Shown: positions 1-8,758 of the stretch, piece after piece
Position numbering within the stretch: the first letter of the stretch is position 1
Layout of the letters: each line of letters opens with the position of its first letter
The notes under the pieces: generated by a model
Databases searched by the model: none
Seen by the model: only the letters and a program-made list of their open reading frames with translations
Told to the model about the DNA's origin: nothing
DNA from: Desulfolucanica intricata
GTDB taxonomy: Bacteria > Bacillota > Desulfotomaculia > Desulfotomaculales > Desulfofarciminaceae
Length of the DNA: 64,000 bases
Direction: 5' to 3'
NCBI RefSeq assembly: GCF_001592105.1
Contig: NZ_BCWE01000004.1
Span: 62,001 to 126,000 of the forward strand
Position numbers and translations under genes: made by a program

Positions 1-327
1 TAGTTGTTCTTTGGTATATAATGTTATGCGGTTGACTAAGCAAAACGAAGGTGGTACCATTAAGGGAAATTATAGGAAGAAAAAATACCTAAAAAGTCGA
101 AAAACCCACAAAAAACATATAAAGGATCAGTATTAGATTATGAATGGTGATAAGTCAAAATTACCGGCTTGTGGGGTATTAGTTGGCCGTACTCCTACTC
201 CATTGCTATATGTTAGCTATTAGGAAAGTTACGGCCGGCTAACGGATGGATTTTATAATGAAAGGAGGCTTTTATCTTATAGTTTATAATTTGTAAATAG
301 TTATCGGGATATTTAAGGAAGGAGTAA
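1..327. other. gene-free leader before the SLH protein
   Basis: No gene is visible here. Near 50-58 there is an AAGGTGGTACC-like stretch that resembles part of a T-box antiterminator, but the rest of a T-box is absent or lies outside the window. GGCCGTA at 185-191 can pair with TACGGCC at 230-236, giving a loose stem in a possible 5' leader of the downstream gene. Neither observation is strong enough to name an element. Confidence 0.3.
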
Positions 328-3042
328 GTGGTATTTGTGCGAAAACGGGTTTTTTTTTATGTGAAATTACTGGCTGTAATTTTGTCAGTGAATATATTGC
401 TGTCGCTTTCGGCTGCAGCTGTATACGCTGCCGTAGAACCTTCGACTTCCGAGCCTATTAGTACCGGAGTGGAACTGAATACATATTGGTCCGGGGGGAC
501 CAAGATTTACGTAGTAAAAGTGGATCTGGCCAATCCATATGTATTTTTAGATACGATGGTGGGTATTGACGGAACATTCAGTCAAGCCCAGAATGTTACG
601 GAAATGGCTAAGAGGACAGGGGCTGTAGCAGGGATAAACGGGGGCTTTTTCCAAATGAAAAACCACCGCTCCATCGGTTTAGTTTTTCATGACGGAAAAA
701 TGGTGGCCAGCCCGGCTCAGCGCCAGGATATGCCGGGTTTTGGTATAACCAAAGATAATAGAATAGTTATGGATATCTTTGGTTTTTCCGGTCAGGTTTA
801 TGCGGAAAACGGGAATTCTTTCCCATTGTTTGGTGTTAATAAACCGGATTATCTGTTACCAACCGGTCAATCCGCAGATTTAAACAGTTTAAATATGTAT
901 ACCCCGCTATGGGGTGCAAGAAGCCGGGATGATTTTAATAATCTTTCCGGAGTTGTGGAGGTTGTTGTACAGCAAGGAGAAGTTATTGCAGTTAACCAGG
1001 ACAAGCCCGGGATTTCTATACCACAAAACGGTTATGTTTTGGAGGGGCACGGTTTGGCAGCTAAATTTTTATTAGAAAATCTCCCGGTTGGTTCCAAAGT
1101 AGAAGTGGAGTACACTGTATCACCGGAATCAGCAAATCTCCGGGGGGCTGTTGGCGGAAATACACTGCTAGTGCAAAACGGACAGGTGGCTTCGTTTACA
1201 CAGGAAGTCAGCGGCAAAGTTGCCCGCAGTGCGGTTGGGATAATGCCGGATGGTAAGACTCTCTACCTGGCAGCCGCTGAGAAAAGTGCTGTAAGTGCCG
1301 GTATGACTCAGCGGGAAATGGCTCAGTTTTTAGTATCTCTTGGTGTTGAGCGAGCGGTTAACTTGGACGGTGGTGGTTCCACCACTCTTGCTGCACGGCA
1401 TCTGGGCGATTTTAATGCCTCCCTCGTTAATACACCACAGGCGGGATGGCAGCGTTCTGTTCCTGAGGCTATCGGAGTGTTTTCAACGGCTCCCAAAGGG
1501 AATTTAGCCGGCTTAATTGTAAACGGGCCGGATGTTGTGTTAGGGGGTACTTCCGGGTTATATTCAGTAAAAGGCTATGATGAATATTATAACCCTTTCA
1601 GTGTTGATCCGCAGGATATTAGCTGGAGTGCTGAGCCTGGCGGTGAAATTGCTGCAGGACTCTTTAAACCTCTTAATGGGGGTCATGCAAAGGTCGTTGC
1701 AGCGGTTAACGGGATTAGGGGAGAGAAAGACGTAAAAGTAATCGGGCCGGAAGACTTGTTGGCTTTAAAAGTTGAGCCGGCAGTAATTTCAGTTGATCCG
1801 GGTAGTGTAGTTACTCTAAAGTTTGGTGTAACGGCTAAGAGTGGAGAGGTTTTTAATTTAACTGCTGAAAATGTACAGGTGGCATTAACAGGTGAGGTGG
1901 GTTCTGTTTCCGGAGCTACCTTTACTGCCGGTCAAAATCCCGGGGTTGGCGAGCTAACAGTCTCCTTCCAAGGATTAACGGTGGTAATACCTGTAACGGT
2001 AAAGTCCCCGGGAACTTTGCTGCAGGTGCTGCCGGAGAAATCAACTCAATATGACCCGGATGAAAATACTATAATAGAATTTCCTGCCGGTGCCGTTAAT
2101 GTTCCTTTGGATATCGAAGTGAAGTCCTTAGACGGTACTGAAATACCGGGTTATAAGGTGCTAAAGGTGTTAGATGTATCCAATCCGCAGGGTGCCGCTG
2201 TATCCCTTGCTGTACCCTGGCGCTTCCAGTATAATATTGACGAAGTTTACGGGCTTGCTGTGCAGGAACAGCAGGTATATGAAGGTTTTGACGGGGCTGA
2301 TGTTTTTATTCCGGTAGAAAAAAACAGCAGTAATGATGCTAAGGCGGAAAATTATTGTGTAAAAGTACTTTATAAAGCTGAGGGAAGTAATGATTGGATT
2401 TCCCAGCCTTCTATTGTTGAGAAATCTTTACAAGAGAGGGAAACTGTTATTGCCAGAATAAAAGGTTTAGGTCAAGTAGCCGTTGTCCTGGATAACCTTC
2501 CTGCTCCTTCCTTTTCGGACATCAAGGGGCATTGGTCCCAAATGATGGTTGAAGATATGGCCGCTCAAGGAATTATAAACGGCTATCCAAACGGTACCTT
2601 CCGGCCCGAGCAGCCGGTTACCAGGGCAGAGTTTGTTTCTCTATTGTACCGGGGGCTATTGTGGCCAAAAGCTTCAAAACAGCCGGCTTTTAAAGATGAA
2701 ATACCCGGTTGGGCTGCAGACGCTGTGGCATCAGCGGTCGAACGGGAAGTAGTTAGCGGTTATCCTGATGGTACCTTTAAATCCTCAAAGGGGATAAGCC
2801 GTGCCGAGATGGCGGTAATTATCAATAGGTTTTTAAATTTACCTGAAGTTCCAAAACAAAATGAACAGATATTTTACGATAAAGACGCTTTCCAGGCCTG
2901 GTACGCAGACCATGTTAACCGGGTCGCTGCGGCAGGTATTTTAAAGGGAGATAACGGTAAGTTCAGACCCGATGACAGTGCCACAAGGGCTGAGATTGCG
3001 GCAGCCGTTGGTAGAGTGCTGGCATATTGGTTAAAAAATTAA
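328..3042 (+). CDS. SLH-domain surface protein with phosphodiester glycosidase (NAGPA-type) domain
   Basis: Secreted cell-surface protein of 904 residues. A signal peptide covers roughly residues 8-35 and ends near AVYAA. Residues about 95-385 match the phosphodiester glycosidase (NAGPA/DUF2233) family, including the conserved NLDGGGSTT motif near residue 350. A stretch of Ig-like sequence follows to about residue 570. Three S-layer homology repeats occupy about residues 730-904, each with a GYP(D/N)GTF or GKFRPDD core and a TRAE or SRAE ending. SLH repeats bind secondary cell-wall polymer, so the enzyme domain is probably held on the wall and acts on glycan linkages; the substrate is unknown. 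An AAGGAAGGAG site at 315-324 serves a GTG start at 328 (close spacing) or the GTG at 337 (wide spacing). It is a single-gene unit with its own terminator. Confidence 0.88.
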   Translation: MVFVRKRVFFYVKLLAVILSVNILLSLSAAAVYAAVEPSTSEPISTGVELNTYWSGGTKIYVVKVDLANPYVFLDTMVGIDGTFSQAQNVTEMAKRTGAVAGINGGFFQMKNHRSIGLVFHDGKMVASPAQRQDMPGFGITKDNRIVMDIFGFSGQVYAENGNSFPLFGVNKPDYLLPTGQSADLNSLNMYTPLWGARSRDDFNNLSGVVEVVVQQGEVIAVNQDKPGISIPQNGYVLEGHGLAAKFLLENLPVGSKVEVEYTVSPESANLRGAVGGNTLLVQNGQVASFTQEVSGKVARSAVGIMPDGKTLYLAAAEKSAVSAGMTQREMAQFLVSLGVERAVNLDGGGSTTLAARHLGDFNASLVNTPQAGWQRSVPEAIGVFSTAPKGNLAGLIVNGPDVVLGGTSGLYSVKGYDEYYNPFSVDPQDISWSAEPGGEIAAGLFKPLNGGHAKVVAAVNGIRGEKDVKVIGPEDLLALKVEPAVISVDPGSVVTLKFGVTAKSGEVFNLTAENVQVALTGEVGSVSGATFTAGQNPGVGELTVSFQGLTVVIPVTVKSPGTLLQVLPEKSTQYDPDENTIIEFPAGAVNVPLDIEVKSLDGTEIPGYKVLKVLDVSNPQGAAVSLAVPWRFQYNIDEVYGLAVQEQQVYEGFDGADVFIPVEKNSSNDAKAENYCVKVLYKAEGSNDWISQPSIVEKSLQERETVIARIKGLGQVAVVLDNLPAPSFSDIKGHWSQMMVEDMAAQGIINGYPNGTFRPEQPVTRAEFVSLLYRGLLWPKASKQPAFKDEIPGWAADAVASAVEREVVSGYPDGTFKSSKGISRAEMAVIINRFLNLPEVPKQNEQIFYDKDAFQAWYADHVNRVAAAGILKGDNGKFRPDDSATRAEIAAAVGRVLAYWLKN

Positions 3043-3048
3043 TATTAT

Positions 3049-3082
3049 AAAAAGTGCGGTTTTACCCGCGCTTTTTGTTTTA
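3049..3082 (+). terminator. rho-independent terminator
   Basis: Eleven-base stem with one G-U pair (3049-3059 with 3066-3076), a short loop and a T-rich tail, directly after the SLH protein gene. Confidence 0.85.
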
Positions 3083-3152
3083 CAAATTGGGAATTATTTG
3101 CTAATATAGGCCTAAACCCTGATTTAATGTTTAAGATTAGGAGGAACCGGAG

Positions 3153-4214
3153 ATTTCCATCAGACAAATTCGTAAACTGGAGCATATAGAATATGCTTTA
3201 AGGCTGGATCAAGATACAGATAATGGTTTTAGTGATATTTATTTAGTGCATAATTCTTTACCGGAATTAAATATTGAACAGGTAAGTACTGAATGTGAAT
3301 TTTTGGGTAAGAAATTGTCGGCTCCACTGTTAATAAATGCAATGACCGGGGGACATCCTGATGTAGTTGAGATTAATCGAAGTTTGGCCCGGGCTGCCCG
3401 AATTACCGGTATAGCAATGGCAGTAGGTTCACAAAAGGCCGGTCTGGAAAGCCCTGAAGTGGCATTTACTTACCAAGTAGCTCGTGAGGAAAATCCTGCC
3501 GGGGTTGTTTTGGCAAACTTAAGTGCAGGTGATTCGTGGATGGAAGCCAGGGCTGCCGTGGAGATGATCGAGGCTGATGCCCTGCAATTCTATCTTAATG
3601 TTCCCCAGGAAATAGCTATGCGTGAGGGTGAAAGAGATTTTAGCGGTATTTTAAAGAACATAGAGCAAGTTAATAAAACTGCCGGCGTCCCGCTGATAGT
3701 AAAAGAGGTTGGTTTTGGAATGTCGATGGAAACAGTTCGGCAGCTGGCAGCTGCCGGTATTTCCTGGATAGATATAGGAGGTAAAGGCGGAACGGATTTT
3801 ATGGCTATTGAGCAAATGCGCGGCAATTTACGAAACTGTCGGGAATTTCAGGGTTGGGGATTGACTACTGCGGTAAGTCTACTTGAAGGGTTAAGCTTAA
3901 ATTTATCTTTAAACTTTATAGCCTCCGGCGGAATACGTACAGTACCTGAGATAGTTAAGGCCTTAGTTTTGGGTGCCAGGTTGGTGGGAATAGCCCGCCC
4001 GTTTCTGCGCATATTATATGAGGAGTCGGAGAAAAAATTAATATCATATATAGAAGATATAATTCGGTCTATGAAAATTATGATGTTAATGCTTGGCGCC
4101 AGGCGGATTGATGATTTAAGACTTCAACCGGCTGTAATTACCGGCAGTACCGCGGATTGGCTAGAAAAAAGAGGCATAGATTTAACGCATTATGCCCAGC
4201 GTTTTAATTCTTAA
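3153..4214 (+). CDS. fni: type 2 isopentenyl-diphosphate delta-isomerase, probable ATT start
   Basis: FMN-dependent enzyme that interconverts isopentenyl and dimethylallyl diphosphate for isoprenoid and quinone synthesis. Visible family features are the NAMTGG motif, AVGSQKAG, the NVPQEIAMREGERDF region, VKEVGFGMS and a C-terminal ASGGIRT flavin-binding segment. The first canonical start (GTG 3246) would remove the conserved N-terminus, because in-frame codons upstream read IRKLEHIEYALRLDQ, typical of the family's first 20-40 residues. A TAG at 3138 limits the frame. Between it and GTG 3246 there is no ATG, GTG or TTG, but AGGAGG at 3139-3144 sits 8 bases before ATT at 3153. Starting there gives 353 residues, the normal length. 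Family identity is firm; the ATT start is inferred. Confidence 0.9.
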   Translation: MSIRQIRKLEHIEYALRLDQDTDNGFSDIYLVHNSLPELNIEQVSTECEFLGKKLSAPLLINAMTGGHPDVVEINRSLARAARITGIAMAVGSQKAGLESPEVAFTYQVAREENPAGVVLANLSAGDSWMEARAAVEMIEADALQFYLNVPQEIAMREGERDFSGILKNIEQVNKTAGVPLIVKEVGFGMSMETVRQLAAAGISWIDIGGKGGTDFMAIEQMRGNLRNCREFQGWGLTTAVSLLEGLSLNLSLNFIASGGIRTVPEIVKALVLGARLVGIARPFLRILYEESEKKLISYIEDIIRSMKIMMLMLGARRIDDLRLQPAVITGSTADWLEKRGIDLTHYAQRFNS

Positions 4215-4292
4215 TAATTATGTAAATTTAGTAGCCACCGGCAGGAGTTTTATAAAATGCCGTGGAATAATAATCTAAATAACAATTTAATT

Positions 4293-4460
4293 CAAATGGT
4301 TCAGGTGCCCCGAACGGGGATAATAGGGAATCAGGTGTAATTCCTGAGCGGTCCCGCCACTGTAACCGGGAAGTATCCGACATTAATGCCACTGGTATAT
4401 CCGGGAAGGTTGTCGGCTGCGAGGATCCGGAGCCAGGAGACCTGCCTGTTACCAGATAAC
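4293..4460 (+). promoter_or_regulatory. cobalamin (B12) riboswitch
   Basis: The sequence carries the conserved cobalamin riboswitch blocks in order: the AGGGAATCAGGTG box near 4325, GAGCGGTCCCGCCACTGT near 4345-4362, and GAGCCAGGAGACCTGCC near 4430-4446. It lies directly before cobT and is followed by a strong terminator hairpin. This fits transcriptional attenuation: adenosylcobalamin binding would favour termination and shut off cobT. Confidence 0.95.
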
Positions 4461-4489
4461 CCTTATACGGGTTCCGTTGGATGATGGAA

Positions 4490-4525
4490 AAGTCCGCGGC
4501 CAATTCGGCTGCGGGCTTTATTAAT
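4490..4525 (+). terminator. riboswitch-controlled terminator before cobT
   Basis: A 12-base stem (starting AAGTCCGCGGCC, with G-U pairs), a five-base loop and then TTTATTAATTT. It lies between the cobalamin riboswitch and the cobT ribosome site, so it is most likely the riboswitch expression platform. Confidence 0.85.
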
Positions 4526-4543
4526 TTATAGGGGTGATGCTTT

Positions 4544-5611
4544 ATGCTTCAAAGAGTAGTTGAAGAAATAGGTGATCTTAACAGGGACGCCATGGAAAAG
4601 GCACAGCAGCGGTTGGATAGTTTGATTAAGCCGCCGGGAAGTCTGGGGGTTTTAGAGGAGGTAGCTGTCCGTCTGGCGGGTATTACCGGTAATCCCAGGC
4701 CTGAAATAAAAAACAAAGCAGTAATTGTTATGGCAGGTGATCACGGAATATATGAGGAGGGTGTCAGCGCTGCACCGCAGGAAGTTACATATCAAATGCT
4801 TCCTGCCTTTGTAAACGGAGTCAACGGGATTGGTGTTTTAGCACGTCAAGCTGGGGCCCGTGTTGTTGTAGTGGATGTAGGGGTGGCTGTACCGGTTAAT
4901 TACCCGGGGGTATTACAGAAAAAGGTTAAGGCCGGTACTGATAACATGACCAGGGGTCCTGCTATGACACGGGATGAGGCTATTATGGCACTGGAGGTTG
5001 GAATAGATATTGCCTGTCAAGAAATAGAGAGGGGTGCGGAGCTTTTAGCTACCGGTGATATGGGTATAGCTAATACTACGCCCAGTACAGCTATTTTGGC
5101 TGTTCTTGGAAATCTTCCTGTAAAGGATATTACCGGCCGGGGGACACTGGTTAATGATGAGATATTAAATAATAAGAAGAAAGCCATTGCAAGGGCAATT
5201 GAAATTAATAAGCCTGATCCTGAAGATCCGGTTGATGTACTGGCTAAAGTGGGTGGTTTGGAGATAGCAGGACTGGCAGGGATGATATTAGGTGCGGCCT
5301 CAAAGCGGGTACCGGTGCTGGTTGACGGTTATATCAGCTCTGCAGCCGCTCTGATAGCTTCGCGTATAGCACCTAAATCCAAGGAGTTTATGCTGCCTTC
5401 TCATTTATCCGGTGAAAAAGGACACCGGCTTATGTTGGAGGTTCTGGGACTTAAACCGATGCTCCATCTGAATATGCGTTTGGGGGAAGGGACCGGCTCT
5501 GCTCTGGCGATGCATATTGTAGAAGGAGCATTGAGAATTTTACATGAGATGGCCAGCTTTGACGAAGCAAATGTTAGTGATGTGGATAAAAGTAAGGTAT
5601 TAAAGAAATAA
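4544..5611 (+). CDS. cobT: nicotinate-nucleotide--dimethylbenzimidazole phosphoribosyltransferase
   Basis: Transfers phosphoribose from nicotinate mononucleotide to 5,6-dimethylbenzimidazole in assembly of the lower ligand of cobalamin; cytoplasmic. The 355 residues match the usual CobT length. Visible family segments are KPPGSLG near residue 30, MAGDHGIYEEGVS, TGDMGIANTTPSTA, the glycine-rich GLEIAGLAGMILGAA segment, and the C-terminal LHLNMRLGEGTGSALA with the catalytic-region glutamate. GGGGTGATG precedes the ATG at a good distance. The gene is controlled by the upstream cobalamin riboswitch and stands alone here, so the rest of the B12 pathway must be encoded elsewhere. Confidence 0.97.
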   Translation: MLQRVVEEIGDLNRDAMEKAQQRLDSLIKPPGSLGVLEEVAVRLAGITGNPRPEIKNKAVIVMAGDHGIYEEGVSAAPQEVTYQMLPAFVNGVNGIGVLARQAGARVVVVDVGVAVPVNYPGVLQKKVKAGTDNMTRGPAMTRDEAIMALEVGIDIACQEIERGAELLATGDMGIANTTPSTAILAVLGNLPVKDITGRGTLVNDEILNNKKKAIARAIEINKPDPEDPVDVLAKVGGLEIAGLAGMILGAASKRVPVLVDGYISSAAALIASRIAPKSKEFMLPSHLSGEKGHRLMLEVLGLKPMLHLNMRLGEGTGSALAMHIVEGALRILHEMASFDEANVSDVDKSKVLKK

Positions 5612-5761
5612 AATAACAGTTTTATGCTAAGTATTGTTTTAAAAAATAATAAACAACAAATAAAAAAACAAAAAAGTTGGAAATAATACCGGATAGAAGT
5701 AAACAGGAAGGAATTTCTCTCGATATGGAGAATCTAAGGTTATTAGACAGGAGGTGTAGAA

Positions 5762-6106
5762 ATGTCTTCAACGGAAAAAGTTTTAGATATGGCTGTTGAA
5801 CTTGGTAAAGCCCTTGCTGAAACTGACGAGTTTAAAGATATGAAACGGGGAGAGCAAGCAATATTTGAAAACGAAGAAGCAGCTAGGTTGGTAGAAAAAC
5901 TTCATAATGCTAAAAAAGAAATGGAAAGAAAGCAAGCTTTGGGGCAGCTTAATGATGATGACCGAAAAGAGTTTGGTGAAATAGAAAAAGAAGCTTTGGC
6001 TAATCCTATTGTTAAAGAGTCTTTTGAAGCTAATGCAATGTTTAACACTCTGATGCAACAAATTAGCGTTAAAATGCGTGACGGAATTCGCGAGAATTCT
6101 AAGTAA
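5762..6106 (+). CDS. YlbF/YmcA family protein
   Basis: Small all-helical protein of 114 residues matching the YlbF/YmcA (DUF964) family. In Bacillus, family members (YlbF, YmcA, with YaaT) form a complex affecting RNase Y, competence and sporulation. Here the N-terminal KVLDMAVELGKALAETDEF, the central EAARLVEKLHNAKKEMERKQ coiled region and the NPIVKESFEANAMFNTLM block fit the family. GGAGG lies 7-8 bases before the ATG. It is monocistronic, ending in a strong terminator. Function in this organism is inferred only from the family. Confidence 0.85.
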   Translation: MSSTEKVLDMAVELGKALAETDEFKDMKRGEQAIFENEEAARLVEKLHNAKKEMERKQALGQLNDDDRKEFGEIEKEALANPIVKESFEANAMFNTLMQQISVKMRDGIRENSK

Positions 6107-6136
6107 ATTTTAACTGAAAAATGATAATGATAATAA

Positions 6137-6178
6137 AAAAGAAGAGATTGCAGGTTAAATTTGATCTCTTCTTTTATA
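6137..6178 (+). terminator. rho-independent terminator
   Basis: Twelve-base perfect stem (6137-6148 with 6164-6175) with a 15-base loop and T-rich 3' arm after the YlbF-family gene. Confidence 0.8.
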
Positions 6179-6179
6179 A

Positions 6180-6647
6180 ATCTATGGATAAAAAGTATAG
6201 ATAAAAAGTATGTGAATAATATCTCATTAATCCCGGAAAAAAACAAATATTTTTATATAGAAAATGTTATTTACATGAAGGTTTTTAATAATGTCTAAAG
6301 AATATTTTATTATGTAATTCATATTGAAAATAAGGAATGATTACCAGCTCTCTGAAATAGAGTAATTGCACAGAGCACGATTTTTGAGTGATAGAACTGC
6401 TGTAAAAACCTAACAATTAAAAAAAGCAATTTTAATTAAAAAAATATCTTATTCTTAGAAGGATTTTATAAGTTAAAGTAGAATACTTATTACATCAGGA
6501 AGTAATAAGAGATCGATAATGTGTCCGGTAAAATTTTAAAATATTTATATATACTAGTGATAGCTAGCACAATCACTAGGGCACGGCATTCGATCTATAT
6601 TAAAATTAAAAAGAGAAACCAATATTATGAGGAGGGCGATGAGGAAC
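6180..6647 (+). promoter_or_regulatory. AT-rich upstream region of sat with an 8-bp inverted repeat
   Basis: No gene was found in these 470 bases. An exact inverted repeat, CTAGTGAT at 6554-6561 and ATCACTAG at 6572-6579, frames a GCTAGC core about 70 bases before sat. It could be an operator or a leader hairpin; nothing in the sequence tells these apart. A tandem GATAAAAAGTAT repeat lies near 6186-6210. Confidence 0.35.
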
Positions 6648-7817
6648 ATGGCATTGGTACAACCGCATGGTGGAAAATTAACCCCGGTAATACTGCCTAA
6701 AGAGCAGCGTGCAGATGCATTGGCTAAAGCTAAAACTTTGCCGGTAATCAGAATGTCATCCCGTGAAACTTCAGATACATTAATGATCGGGATGGGTGCA
6801 TTTAGTCCATTAACTGGCTTTATGACCAAAGATGACTATGAAAGTGTAGTAAATACCAAACATTTAGCTAACGGATTAGCATGGCCGATTCCTATTACAG
6901 TATCTGTTACCAAAGAACAGGCTGCTGAGCTTAAGGAAGGTCAAGAGGTAGCTCTTGTTGATGACGAAACTGACGAGTATGTAGGTATTCTTACAGTTAA
7001 AGATAAATATGAGTATGATAAAACAAAAGAATGTAAAGCCGTATTTTTCACTGATGATCCTGAGCATGCCGGTGTGCAAAAGGTAATGGGACAAGGTGAA
7101 GTTAACATTGGTGGCGATATCGTAACCTTTAGTGAGTTGGGTTATGATGAAAAATATGCTGGATACTATGCTCACCCGGCAGAAACCCGGGCATTGTTTG
7201 AGTCAAAGGGTTGGAATACGGTTTGTGCATTCCAAACTCGTAACCCCTTACACCGTTCACACGAGTTCCTGTGCAAAATCGGTATGGAAATAACTGATGG
7301 CTTGTTCCTCCATCCGATTGTTGGTAAACTAAAGCCCGGCGATATTCCGGCTGAAGTACGTTTTGAGTGCTATAAGGCACATATGGATAATTATTTCAAC
7401 CCCGCAAGAGTTGAACTGAGAGTTTATCCGATGGAAATGCGCTATGCCGGTCCCAGCGAAGCAATATTACACGCTATTTTTCGTCAGAACTTCGGCTGCA
7501 GCCATATCCTTATCGGCCGTGACCACGCAGGTGTAGGTAGCTACTATACTGCTTACCAGGCCCAAGAAATGTTTGATCAGTTTAAGCCAGGTGAAATCCT
7601 GTGCCAGCCGGTTAAAGTTACCGCTGCCGCTTACTGCAAGAAGTGTATGGGTATGGAAACTGAAAAGACTTGTCCGCACGGTCCGGAAGATCGCGTAGCT
7701 ATCAGTGGTACCAAAGTTCGTCAAATGTTCTCAGAAGGTATTCTTCCTCCGCTGGAGTTTGGTCGTAAGGAAGTTCTCGAAATCCTTACCAGGTATTATC
7801 AAAGCTTAGGTAAGTAA
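6648..7817 (+). CDS. sat: sulfate adenylyltransferase (ATP sulfurylase)
   Basis: First enzyme of dissimilatory sulfate reduction: makes adenosine 5'-phosphosulfate from ATP and sulfate in the cytoplasm. The sequence shows the QTRNPLHRSHE motif (QxRNPxHxxH, ATP/sulfate site), GRDHAGVGSYY, and a zinc-binding type CxxC...C...H block (CKKCMGMETEKTCPHG) near residue 320. The C-terminal ISGTKVRQMFSEG segment is typical. Three in-frame ATGs are possible (6627, 6639, 6648). The first two lie within or too near the AGGAGGG site at 6630-6636, and the family begins MALVQPHGG, so 6648 was chosen (389 residues). It precedes aprBA. Confidence 0.96.
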   Translation: MALVQPHGGKLTPVILPKEQRADALAKAKTLPVIRMSSRETSDTLMIGMGAFSPLTGFMTKDDYESVVNTKHLANGLAWPIPITVSVTKEQAAELKEGQEVALVDDETDEYVGILTVKDKYEYDKTKECKAVFFTDDPEHAGVQKVMGQGEVNIGGDIVTFSELGYDEKYAGYYAHPAETRALFESKGWNTVCAFQTRNPLHRSHEFLCKIGMEITDGLFLHPIVGKLKPGDIPAEVRFECYKAHMDNYFNPARVELRVYPMEMRYAGPSEAILHAIFRQNFGCSHILIGRDHAGVGSYYTAYQAQEMFDQFKPGEILCQPVKVTAAAYCKKCMGMETEKTCPHGPEDRVAISGTKVRQMFSEGILPPLEFGRKEVLEILTRYYQSLGK

Positions 7818-7942
7818 TTATAAAAGTAAAATTGCATAAAGACTGATTACTTAGTAGTATAACAAACGAATTACAGTAAAAATGCAAAGTATAATACAAA
7901 ATAAGCGTCATATTAATGACAGTTGAAGGTCGGTTGGTAGTT

Positions 7943-8240
7943 GTGCGGTCACCACACCTAAGGTGGTGACCGGTAAAAAATAATAGTCTGATGTACTAGC
8001 TCTTTAAGGGGGGTGGTAGAAAAGGCTTAGTCGTAATATTGCCACGGTTTGTGAGGCGATATATGGAGTGACTGGCTGGTGGAGGGATGGCTGAAGTAGA
8101 CAAAGACTTAAAGCCAGTATGTGCCTAACACACACCCCACAAGGGAACCCGTTCGCAGAGAATACGTTACTTATATGGTAGGGATGAGAAAGTAGGATAA
8201 CTGCGGCGAGCTTATATTAGATTAATAAATTGGTTATAGG
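7943..8240 (+). ncRNA. structured non-coding segment, possible group II intron domain I remnant
   Basis: The sat-aprB gap has no open frame but is rich in pairing. It begins GTGCG, the classical 5' end of group II introns, followed by a 10-bp perfect hairpin (7946-7955 with 7963-7972). ACTGGCT near 8073 pairs with AGCCAGT near 8117, closing a smaller AAGT/ACTT stem, and GGGAACCC and TGTG/CACA stems follow. Base composition is more balanced than in the neighbouring spacers. No domain V catalytic hairpin or maturase gene is visible before aprB. If this is a group II intron it is only the 5' part. It could instead be a structured aprBA leader. The assignment is inference. Confidence 0.45.
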
Positions 8241-8252
8241 AGGTTAGAAAAT

Positions 8253-8696
8253 ATGCCAACTTTTGTAATGCAAGATAAGTGTGACGGCTGCAAAGGTCAG
8301 GACAAAACTGCATGTATGTACATCTGCCCCAACGACTTGATGGTTTTAGACAAAGAAAAAGGAAAAGCTTATAACCGTGATATCACAATGTGCTGGGAGT
8401 GCCTGTGCTGTGTTAAGATTTGCCCGCAGCAAGCTATGGACTTCAGAGGTTATGCTGACTTCGTTCCCATGGGTGCCAGCGTTGTTCCTTTGAGAAGTTC
8501 CGACAGCATCATGTGGACTGTTAAGTTTAGAAACGGTATGATGAAGCGCTTTAAGTTCCCCATCAGAACAACTGAAGAAGGTACTGCAGTTCCCGATGGC
8601 GGCTATCCACTGGATAATGAAGATCTTAAGAGTGAAATGTTATTCACAGAGCCTTATTCCATGGGCGTAGATGAGTTCCCGACAATCAAGAAGTAA
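8253..8696 (+). CDS. aprB: adenylylsulfate reductase beta subunit
   Basis: Iron-sulfur subunit of APS reductase, passing electrons to the FAD subunit AprA, which reduces APS to sulfite and AMP. The 147 residues hold two [4Fe-4S] motifs: CDGCKGQDKTACMYICP (residues 10-26) and CWECLCCVKICP (about 48-60). An AprB-type C-terminal tail wraps the partner subunit in known structures. AGGAGG lies 8 bases before the ATG. aprA follows after about 60 bases with its own ribosome site, so the two are cotranscribed. Confidence 0.97.
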   Translation: MPTFVMQDKCDGCKGQDKTACMYICPNDLMVLDKEKGKAYNRDITMCWECLCCVKICPQQAMDFRGYADFVPMGASVVPLRSSDSIMWTVKFRNGMMKRFKFPIRTTEEGTAVPDGGYPLDNEDLKSEMLFTEPYSMGVDEFPTIKK

Positions 8697-8758
8697 TTTG
8701 GTTTTATATTTAAAATATTGAATAATTAGATAAGATGAATATAGAGGAGGTTAATAGT

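Noticed and set aside
50-65. T-box-like AAGGTGGTACC near the window start
   Set aside because: Only part of the conserved antiterminator sequence is present, there is no tRNA-synthetase or amino-acid gene downstream, and the rest of the element is not visible.
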